Source: Eopsaltria australis (lineage: Eukaryota; Chordata; Aves; Passeriformes; Petroicidae). From it: 64,000 nt of DNA. Shown piece after piece: positions 46,126 to 55,670 of the stretch. The DNA is taken from the NCBI GenBank assembly GCA_034509425.1, contig JAVTVJ010000513.1:782157-846156 (forward strand), read 5' to 3'. The notes below the pieces were generated by a model. The model had not been told where the DNA came from, made no database searches, and saw only the letters and a list, made by a program, of their open reading frames with translations. The position numbers were made by a program, and so were the translations under genes. Position 1 is the first letter of the stretch. Every line of letters begins with the position of its first letter.

Positions 46126-46735
46126 CGAACCTGGGTGGGAGTGTGGATCTGCTGGAGTGTAGGAGGGCTCTGCAAAGGGTCCTGGACAGGCTGGATCCAG
46201 GGCCCAAATCCAACAAGGTGAGGTTTAACAAGACCAAGTGCCAGCTCCTGCACTTTGGCCACAACAACCCCTGTAGTGCTACAGGCTGGGGACAGAGTGG
46301 CTGGACAGTGGCCAGGCAGAAAGGGACCTGGGGGCACTGATGGACAGCAGGCTGGACATGAGCCAGCAGTGTGCCCACATGGCCAAGAAGGCCAATGGCA
46401 GCTGGCCTGGATCAGGAATGGTGTGGCCAGCAGGAGCAGGGCAGGGATTCTTCCCCTGGACTCGGCACTGGTGAGGCCACAGCTTGAGTGCTGTGTCCAG
46501 TTCTGGGCCCCCAGTTAAGGAAAGACATGGAGGGGCTGGAGCGTGTCCAGAGAAGGGCAGCAAGGCTGGTGAGGGGTGTGGAACACAAGTGCTGTGAGGA
46601 GTGTCTGAGGGAGCTGGGGTTGTTTATCCTGGAGAAGAGGAGGCTCAGGGGACACAAGGTGGTGTCAGGGCACAGGTTGGACTTGATGATCTCCAAGGTC
46701 TTTTCCATCCTGGCTGATTCTGTGATTCTCTGAGA
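46126..46735 (+). mobile_element. CR1 fragment with 3' end, internally deleted
   Basis: It matches 18670-19200 and then 19465-19545 of the longer CR1, skipping about 270 bp between GAGGAGGCTCAGGGG and ACAAGGTGGTG. The 3' end is ATTCTGTGATTCTCTG. Confidence 0.9.
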
Positions 46736-49700
46736 GCACCCTTGAAGCAGTTGCAGGATGAGCCCTGGGCCTCCTCTTCAGAAGCTCCAGCAGCCCAGGT
46801 GCCTCAGCTTCTCCACACAGGCCCCAAAGCCCATCCTGTCAGTCCTGCAGAGCCTCTCCAGCTCCTCCTCACTCACAGCCCCACAACAGGGAGCCCCACA
46901 CACAGACACACCAGCCCAGATGTGGCCCCTGGCCTGTGTGGCCTCCTACAATGGAAACAGGGGCTTGTGGGCCAGTAATGCCATGTCTGTGCCTGCAAGG
47001 ATGCAGCAGCTCTGTGAGCTGGGGAGAGGCCAGGGCTGCAGAGGGGGGATGTTGTTGGCAGGTGCATGAGGACGCTCTGGGACGCTGCCCTGGGCTGTCC
47101 AGCGCAGTGGGGATGGATCAGCCCCTGCTCTGCTGCTCCTTCCCGTCTCCCCCAGGGACCTTGCAGAGCCCCAGCCATGCTGTTTGCCCCCAGCCTGCCC
47201 ACGGCCAGCCTGGGGCTGCTGACGGGGCTTTTCTGTGCTGAGCATTGGCCTGGGCGTGTTCTTGAGAGAGCCTGGGCAAGGAGCCTGGAGCCCCCAGGCC
47301 CTGGCCTGAGGCGTCAGCGCTGCCCCAGCAGTGCCCATGGCCTGTCCCTGCTGCAGCCCCGGCACTGCCACCCCCAGGGCTGTGAGCGAGCCCCAGAGCA
47401 CTCAGGCCCTACAGCAACAGCAGGGCCAGGAGGGCAGCACGAGGGCCAGTGGCACGGGAGCAGCATTGGCAACACCAAGTGCTGCTGCTGCTGGGCAGAG
47501 CTGCTGTGCCAGCCCTCATCTGCCCCCAGCTCTGCACACAGACATTGCTGCTGTGGCCCCAGAGAAGGGGAAAAAAGTGGATCTGCACAGAAAACTTTGC
47601 TGGGAAATCGTTTAATTCGTTTAAAGTCCCCGAGAGCCGAGCTCCTCATTGACACAGTCTGGTGCCACAGCAGAGGTGGAGAGAAACAAAATGACAAATG
47701 GCACAAACAATGGCATTTCTTTGTGGAAAATATTAAAAAAACTACAACAAAGGAAAGAATAGACCAAACGAAAAACCAAGCGCAGGAAGAATTATCAAAG
47801 ATGTTTTTTATTAGAAATGATTTTCAGAAATTGGCAACCAGATTAATGCTTCTGAGATCTTCTAGTCATCAGTGTCCACACTTGAGCCTTGAGCTCCTGG
47901 TTCCTCAGGCTGTAGATGAGGGGGTTCAGGGATGGAGGAACCACAGAGTACAGAACTGACACCACGAGATCCAGGGATGGAGAGGAGATGGAGGGAGGCT
48001 TCAGGCTGGCAGAAATCCCAGTGCTGACAAAGAGGAAGACCACAGCCAGGTGAGGGAGGCACGTGGAAAAGGCTTTGTGCCATCCCTGCTCAGAGGGGAT
48101 CCTCAGCACAGCCCTCAAGATCTGCACATAGGAGAAAACTATGAACACAAAACAAGCAAATACCAAACAGGCACTACCCGCAATAAGCCCAACTTCCCTG
48201 AGTTTGGAGTGTGAGCAGGAGAGCTTGAGGATCTGGGGCGCTTCACAGAAGAACTGGCCCAGGGCATTGCCCTGGCACAGGGGCAGGGAAAATGTATTGG
48301 CCGTGTGCAGCAGAGCAGTGAGAAAGGCACTGGCCCAGGCAGCTGCTGCCATGTGGGCACAAGCTCTGCTGCCCAGGAGGGTCCCGTAGTGCAGGGGTTT
48401 GCAGATGGACACGTAGCGGTCATAGCACATGATGGTCAGGAGACAATACTCTGATGAAATGAAGAACAGAAAAAAAAAGACCTGTGCAGCACATCCTGAG
48501 TAGGAGATGGTGCTGGTGTCCCAGAGGGAATTGTGCATGGCTTTGGGGACAGTGGTGCAGATGGAGCCCAGGTCGCTGAGGGCCAGGTTGAGCAGGAAGA
48601 AGAACATGGGGGTGTGCAGGTGGTGGCCGCAGGCTACGGCGCTGATGATGAGGCCGTTGGCCAGGAGGGCAGCCAGGGAGATGGCCAGGAATAGGCAGAA
48701 GTGCAGGAGCTGCAGCTGCCGCGTGTCTGCCAATGGCAGCAGGAGGAAATGGCTGATGGAGCTGCTGTTGGACATTTGCTCTGTCTTGGCATGGAAATCT
48801 GTAAAAAAGCAATCATGGAATAGTTTGGTTTGGAGAGGAATTTAATATCCAAGCACAGTTTGGTGGCACTTTCCCACAACTGCCTGCCCAGGGCTCTGCT
48901 GCCTGGAGCTGTCCCTGCCAGCAGCTGCTTCCCTGTGCCCAGGGCTGGGCCCTGCCAGTGCTGCCAGAGCCCAGCCCAGCCCTGGGGGCTCAGCTCTGCC
49001 CTGCAGAGCCCTCCCAGCACAGGGCACTGCCCAGGGGCAGCTCTGGCTCTGCAGGCTGTGATGGCAAACTCACAGCGACCCTGAGGAGGCTGGAAAAGTG
49101 ACACTGATGCTGCCTGTAAGGGACCGTGTACTGATTTCTGTCACTGCCCAGATTATTCACAGCTGAGAGAAAAAGTTCTGCATTTTTTTCAACCTGAAGT
49201 GAGAGAATATCTGTGTGCAATTTCCCATCCGGGAAACCCAAAGCAGTAGTTTAGAAAAGCAGGATTTTTCCCACTTACGCAGTCCGTGTCTTGCTGTGCT
49301 CCCTGTATAATTTACTAGGAAATATCCTGGATTTAAATATCATGCTGGGAGCAGTCCTGAACAATGCATCCTCCTCACCACACAAGAAGAGCACTTCCAA
49401 GCCTCACCAGCTGTCTCCTTCTACCCAGATCTTCTCCCCCATTGTTGGCAGCAGCTCCCCGGGCTGCTGAGAGCTGCCCCTGGCAGGCAGCAGAGTCCCT
49501 GCCCCAGCACCCTGGGCTGCAGGACCCTGCTCTGCAGGACAGCCCTGGGCACCCCTGGCTGCTCTACACAAGAGAGAATCAGAGAATGCACTTACAGGAT
49601 CTGTAGTCATTGGGATGTTCCAGCTTTAGGAGATCACTCCAGGAGCTGCAGCTGCCTTGTCCTGCAGCCAGAGGCTTCCTGTGTCAAGGGCTGCCAATGA

Positions 49701-50635
49701 TTCTCCCCCAGGCACTTCTCGGCATCTTCCAGCCCTGACTGATTGAAGCTCTCTGAGCCTCTGTGCTGTGCCCGGGGTGGCTGCAGGCAGTGCCCCAGCC
49801 CTGCTGGGCTGTGCACAGGAGCTGCTCCTGGCCAGAGCTGTCTCTCTGCAGCGCTGCCCTTGCCAGGAGCTACCTCTGTGCCAGGAGCCCAGCCCAGCTC
49901 AGCAGCACAGACACAGCACAAGGACTGGAATGACCCTCTGGGGCTTTGGTGCTGAGTCCCTGAACATCAGTCCCTCAGAGGGAGCTGAAGAAACCTCTCA
50001 AGATTTCAAAGTCACAATCAAACTCCAAAGTTTCTTGAAGTTTTAATGGGTCCCAATGAGGGACACAACTGAGAAAGTGTCGCCAGGTTCCAGTTAGAGC
50101 AGAACACTGGAGGCAGTGATGACAGCTGGGGACAAACAAGGCAAAGGTGTCTGTGATGCTGAGCAAAGCTGGATGTGTTTCAGCAATGCAAAGGGCCAAG
50201 GCCTGAGCCCCAGCCCCTGGCAAGGCACATCCTGTCCCTCCCTCATTGCTCAGGCCTCTTCCCGGGCCACTGCCATGTGGCCATGTGCAATGGCAAGGGC
50301 AGCACCATGGGGCGGCCCCTGCCAGGCTGCTGAACAGGGCCAAGGAGGCAATGAGGCCCCAGCACAGCAAGGCTCACTTGTCTCCTCCTCATGCCTCACG
50401 CCCAGGGCCAGCAGCCATGGCCAAAGTGCTGCAGGAGTTGCCTCTGGCAGGGCCTTGCAGCTGCTGCCCATGCCTGTGGCCTCTGCAGCCCAGGCTGTGC
50501 TACGGTGTCCCTGCCCTGCGCCTCTGTCCCTGCAGGCTGTCCTCATGCCCTGGCTGCCCCACCTGGCTGGCCCCTTCCTTTGCTGACAGCTCTGCGTCCT
50601 GCCTGCCTCTGCCTGGCCACACAAAGCTTTGGCCT
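46736..50635 (-). repeat. OR cassette E
   Basis: Colinear with cassette C: downstream flank 47500-47842, receptor 47843-48775, proximal upstream block 48830-49900 and distal block 49900-50635. 46736-47500 is extra GC-rich DNA that C has lost at its CR1 breakpoint; I see no gene in it. Confidence 0.85.
47843..48775 (-). CDS. OR14-like: Olfactory receptor, family 14-like, intact
   Basis: A 310-residue seven-transmembrane odorant receptor, uninterrupted from ATG to stop. It keeps the N-terminal NSS sequon, HTPMFFFL, Cys95, the MCYDRYVSIC box, KAFSTCLPH and NPLIYSLRN. The first 98 residues equal the receptor at 20805-21737 except Ala for Gly at residue 39 (LLANG). Differences cluster in TM3 (residues 99-112), the end of extracellular loop 2 and TM5 (179-210), and the extreme C-terminus. 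A splice acceptor (TTTTTTACAG) lies 23 bases upstream of the ATG on the minus strand, the same as in the B remnant. The role is odorant detection in olfactory neurons by family; the ligand is unknown. Confidence 0.95.
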   Translation of the reverse strand: MSNSSSISHFLLLPLADTRQLQLLHFCLFLAISLAALLANGLIISAVACGHHLHTPMFFFLLNLALSDLGSICTTVPKAMHNSLWDTSTISYSGCAAQVFFFLFFISSEYCLLTIMCYDRYVSICKPLHYGTLLGSRACAHMAAAAWASAFLTALLHTANTFSLPLCQGNALGQFFCEAPQILKLSCSHSKLREVGLIAGSACLVFACFVFIVFSYVQILRAVLRIPSEQGWHKAFSTCLPHLAVVFLFVSTGISASLKPPSISSPSLDLVVSVLYSVVPPSLNPLIYSLRNQELKAQVWTLMTRRSQKH

Positions 50636-51000
50636 TGATACCAAAAGGGTCAATTCAATTTTTACCATGCCTGTGAATTTTAGCCGAGAAACAAGGCATG
50701 CACGGGCTGCTTTCCCAGTAGGGACTGTTGGAAGAGAAGATGAAAACATCTGGATCAAGGGTGCCTGTATGGAAAAAAGATGGATTGAATGTGAGAACTT
50801 GGGGTGGGTTTTATGGTTAAGGCTAAATTGTAATGCACATGTAGAGACTGTTTATAAGCAACACACTTGTTAGAATCACGTGTCCATATAAGGTTAGGGG
50901 TTATCCCGTGTTCAGCCTCAGGCCTGAATAAATGATGGCATCTTTCTCACCCCATTGGTTTTAAGGAGCCTTATTCAGGTATTTCAGAGATTTAGTGACA
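50636..51000 (+). mobile_element. Solo LTR at the cassette E / array junction
   Basis: It starts TGATACC and ends GTGACA, with AATAAA at about 50929. It is colinear with 734-1093 and 23611-23972. Confidence 0.65.
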
Positions 51001-53313
51001 GTGGGGCCTCATGGAACCAAGGAGTCAACTGTGACACTGTGGAACCTCATAGAACAAAGGGTCCATTGTGATGCAGCAGAACCCGATGGAGCCATTTTGG
51101 CACTGTGGGGTTGCATGCAACCAAAATCTATTTTGCAACAGTGGGGCCACGTGGAACCATGGGTCCATTGTGGTACTGCAGATCCAAGGAGACCATTGTG
51201 ACGCTCTGGAACCTCATGGAACAAAGGGGCCATTTTGACACTTTGTTGCCTCATGCAAACAGGAGTCATTGTGACACAATGGGGCCACATGGAGCTAAGG
51301 AGACCACTGTGACACTGAGAAACCTCATGGAACCAAAAGTACATTGTGACAGAGAAAGACTTCATGGAGTCAAGGGTACATTTGGACACAGCAAGGATTC
51401 GATGGAACAATGGAACCATTGCTGACAGTACAGAAACTCATGGAACCAGGAGGCCATTGTGACACTGCAGGGCCTTGTGGAACCAAGGAAACCATTGTGA
51501 CACAATGGGGCTGCATGGAACTAAGGGTCCATTGTGACAATACAGATCCAAGGATCCATGGTGACACTGCAGAGCCAAGGGGACCATTGTTGACAATATG
51601 AAAGCTCCTGGAACCAGAAGCCCATTGTGACACAGCAAGGCCTCATGGAACCAAGGATCCATTGTGACACTGTGGCCTCATGGAACCATGAGCCACTGTG
51701 ACTCAGCAGGGCCACATGGAGCCAAGGGGCCATTGTGACACTGTGGATCCAAGGAGACCTTTGTGACTGAGGAACCTCATGGAACCAAAGGTCCACTGTT
51801 ACACTCTTGGGCTCCGTGGAACCAAGGGTACCACAGTGACTCTACAGGGCCTCATGGAACAATGGAGACCATTATTAGACACTTTGGGACCCTCTGGAGC
51901 AATGGGGCCATTGTGACCTTGCAGGGTCTCATAAAACCAAGGGGCCATTATAGCACGGCAGGGCCTCATGGAATCAAGGGGCCATTTTGACACTGTGGGG
52001 CCCCATGGAAGCAAGGACCCCACTGTGACACTTGGGGCCTCAAGGAATCAAGTAACCATTTTAACACTGCAGAACCAAGAGGCCATTGTGACACTCTAGA
52101 GCCCCATAGAACTAAGAGGGCACTGTGACACCGGATGGCCCCTTGTAAGGACCAGTGTGACACTATGGGGACTCATGGACCCATGGAATCCATTGTGACA
52201 CTGTAGGGCCCCACAGAACCCACAGGCCATTGTGACACCGTGGGGCCTTGTGTAACCAAGGGACAGTCTTGAGGCTCGTAGAACCAATGGGCCACTGTGA
52301 CACTGTGAATCCAAGGAGACCATTGTATTCCTACAGGGCCCCATGGAAGCAAGATCATTGTGACATTCTGGAGCCCCATGAAGCCAAGAGGCCATTGTGA
52401 CACTACAGACCTTCATGGGACAGTGGAATCCATTGTGACACTGTGAGGCCTTATGGAATCAAGGAGACCATTGTGACACTGCAGGGCCCCACAGAGCCAA
52501 TGGAATCAGTTGTGACACTGTGGGGCCTCGTGTAACCAAGGGACCATTGTTAGGCTGTGTGGACTCGTGGAACCAAGGGGATCATTGTGGTCCCATGGAA
52601 CTAAGGACACCACTGTGACAAAACACAACCTCATGGAACCAAGGGGCCTTTGTGACACCACAGGGCATCATGAAATCCAGAGCCCATTGTGATAGTGGGG
52701 AACCAAGGATACCATTGTGACACTGCTGATCCCCATAGAACCAACAGTTCCATTGTGACTCCTTGGGGCCTCGTGTAACCAAGGGTCCATTGTGATACTG
52801 CAGAACAAAGGAGACCATTGGGACATTCCAGGGCCCCACAGAACCAAGGGGCCATTGTGACACTCTGGGGCCCCATAGAACCCAGGGGCCATTGTGACAC
52901 TTCAGGGCCTCATGGAACCATGGAGACCATTATGACACTTCAGGGCCTTGTGAAGGCAAGGGGATCATTGTGGCACTGTGGGGTCATGTATAACCAAGGG
53001 CCAGTGTGGCACTGCAGGGCCTCAAGGAACCAAGGGCCATTTTAAAACTGCAGAGGCAAGCAGATCATGTGGGGCCTCACTGAACTGATGAGAATATTGT
53101 GACAATATTATGGAAACAAGGATCCCTTGTGACACTTTGGGGTCTCATGTAACAAGGAGTCCAATTGTGACACTGCAGAGCCACGGAGATCACTGTGACA
53201 CTACAGGACCTCATGGAAGCAACGAGTCATTGTGTCACTTTGGGTCCCCATGGAACCAAGGGAACCATTGTGACACTGTGGGGCATCATGGAACCAAGGG
53301 ATCATTGTGACAC
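51001..53313 (+). repeat. 37-39 bp minisatellite, array 10 (longest)
   Basis: About 60 units over 2.3 kb. It begins at the 3' end of one LTR and ends at the 3' end of another in opposite orientation. Many short ORFs on both strands are artefacts of the repeat. Confidence 0.95.
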
Positions 53314-53793
53314 TGTTACCAAACATCAGTAAAAATAAAATAAACTGCTTGACATGGAGGGAGCATGAAGAAGCAGACTTCTGTATTCAGCCAGATGCAC
53401 CAGGGGACAGCTCCTCCCAAAGCTGTTCATGCTGAGTGCAGCAAGGTTCGTGTTTACAGACTGGGTTTTATATACATATTCAGTGATTGTCCCAGAATAA
53501 ACATACATATAATAATCATTTCCCTGAAAAAAATTCTATTATTTCCCTTCCCTCCCCTTCATGGATGTGTTCTTCTGGCCTGGGGGTCTCTTTTGTGGTC
53601 CCTGGTGGTTGGTGATGCCAGAGTCACACCTGACTGCCCAGTGAAATGTGAAAACTTGGCACACCTGGAGTTCGTTGCTTTCCAATTCTCCTTCTTACAC
53701 AATGGGCATTGTGCAGTTCCATGGGCCAGTGGCTTTTGAAGAACAAGCATTATGTGAGTTCAACACGTGGAGATGGTTTTTCATCTCGTAACA
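53314..53793 (-). mobile_element. Solo LTR (minus)
   Basis: It has TGTTACC...GTAACA ends on the plus strand and is the same family as 13125-13636 and 17061-17521. The flanks (ACAC, TGCC) do not match. Confidence 0.7.
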
Positions 53794-54634
53794 TGCCCCA
53801 CTTTGAGGCTTGTGAAGTTTCTCGTCTCTTCAAGCCTTCCTAAACCTCAGATCAGAGTCTGCTGGAATTCAATCCCCCTCCCCATCCCACAGCAGCCCTG
53901 CATTTCCCTCCTCCAGCCTTGCTCTCCAGCACAGCCATGGAGGCTCTTTGGCCTCTTGACTTTCCCTGCAGCCACCAAGGCCAGCTGAGCTCTGCCTTTG
54001 CCACAGCCAGCCCTGCCCAGCACAGGCCATGCCCAGCAATTCCTTGTGTGTCCCTGGCCTTGCTGTCAGCCCCGGCAGCAGCTCCGTGGCCCCTTTGTGG
54101 CCCTGTGCTGGCCCAGCCATGGTGGCACAGCCCCTGTGCAGCCCAGCCCAGGACAGGAGCATTGCGGCTGGGAACGGCCCCTGTGCCGTGGTGCCCACAG
54201 CAGCCTTGGGGCTCTGTGCCCCAGGGCCTCCCTGCTGGGCAGCCTCTGCCAGCTCCTGCAGAGCCCGTGGCACCTGTGGGGCTGCACAGACAGCCCTGCC
54301 CCGGGCTCTGCCGGCCTCTGGGCCAGAAGAGAGGCCGGGCAGGACTGGCCATTGCCGGCAACAGGCCCTGAGCCCCGCAGGAGGATGGAGCTGGGCCACA
54401 GCCAAACTCAGCCCAAACCTGGGCTCAGCAGCCAGGGCTGCCAAGGGCTGCAAACAGAGGCTGCCGCTGACAAATGTCCTGGGCCCCCTCCCTGCTCTGT
54501 GCATGCCACCAAGGGCACAGAGCAGCCTCCTCTCTGGGCCACTTGCCTGTTTGCAATGCCTTGCACAGGCCCTGGCCCTGCCCCAGCAGCCCTGGGCTGA
54601 GTCCTGCCCCTGCACGCTCAGCCAGGCTGAGATG
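53794..54634. other. GC-rich stretch; no gene recognised
   Basis: Long ORFs exist on both strands (minus 53869-54738 and plus 54029-54763), but the readings are low-complexity with no domain I know. The last six bases, GAGATG, precede the LTR. Confidence 0.45.
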
Positions 54635-55263
54635 TGTGGCGGTTGTTCAAATAGCCCCAGAGGAGTTTCCCATCGGCAGGCCCTGGGGGGAGGAGGGAGA
54701 ACTCCCCCGAGTTCCAGCATTAGAGTGGTACGACCCATCGGAGGATGGGCTCGAGGAGGTTAACAGCCTCTGAAGGTAATTGGCTGGGCCTGCCTGTCTG
54801 TTAGTCAGCTGCCACTCCCCGCTCTAGAAGATTCTGTATCCCCTGTGAGTTGATTGTATCGTTGCCCTGCCAGTTATGCTCTCTCCTCCCCGTCTCCTCC
54901 CCTTGCCTCTCCCAGTTGGTTCCTTGTCCCCGACTCCTCCCTCGTCCCTCCTCTGAGCCGCCCTGTGATTGGCTGCCGGGATCCAATAAAACCGCCTGTC
55001 ACAGGGTGTTCGGGGTCTTCGGATCCCGGCTCCCTTGGATGCCTGATCTCTGTGTCAGTGTCCTCATTGCCTGGGTCCGGGGAACCCCCTTCTTAGCCTT
55101 GGGCGTGCTCTACAGTTTGCCTCCCTCCGCGCCTCTTCACTGCGCAAGGGATCCTGATAGCCCGGCGACCGGGAAGACAGTTGGCCGCTGTCAACCCGCG
55201 CACCTGTCGCAATCGCCTTTGGGTTGAGGCCACACCATCCTAGCGGATAGGCGAACGGCGACA
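54635..55263 (+). mobile_element. 5' LTR of the class II provirus
   Basis: 629 bp, TGTGGCGG to GGCGACA. AATAAAA at about 54985 can serve as TATA-like or polyadenylation signal. It ends two bases before the primer site. Confidence 0.75.
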
Positions 55264-55265
55264 GC

Positions 55266-55283
55266 TGGCGCCCAACGTGGGGC
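55266..55283 (+). other. Primer-binding site, tRNA-Lys(1,2)
   Basis: TGGCGCCCAACGTGGGGC is the known primer site for tRNA-Lys1,2, as used by several betaretroviruses. Confidence 0.9.
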
Positions 55284-55670
55284 GATTTGGTCAGCGGTCA
55301 ACTGACCAGTGGCCTCATTCGAGTGGCCCTCCAACCGAGGAGCACCGTTGGAATGCCCGCCACCTCTCTCAACCGACGCTTCGTTCCAGAAGCTGTGTCG
55401 AGTGAGGAAGGCTGACGAGCTCCCGCGCCAGCAAGGTCTGCGGTGAGCCTAAGCCACACGCCCAACTCAGCTCGACAGTGGTCAGCGGCTGCGGTGTTGG
55501 AGTCGGGGACTCCAGTGAGGAAGCTGCGCAGCGCCGGCGTGAGACACGTAAGTCTCGGGGTTTTGCCCTGGCCACACGGACCGAAAGCTCTGCCCTGGGC
55601 TACCGCCCGGCTTTCGGTCTCCACATTCATTCGAGTTTTGTAGGTTTTGAGCTGAGGGCTTGTTGGGAGA

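Noticed and set aside
50995..53310. Dozens of ORFs inside the minisatellite arrays.
   Set aside because: They arise from the stop-poor repeat unit in all frames and vary with each unit change.
53869..54763. Long overlapping ORFs on both strands between an LTR and the class II provirus.
   Set aside because: Neither strand shows a domain, and the codon make-up is that of GC-rich non-coding DNA.
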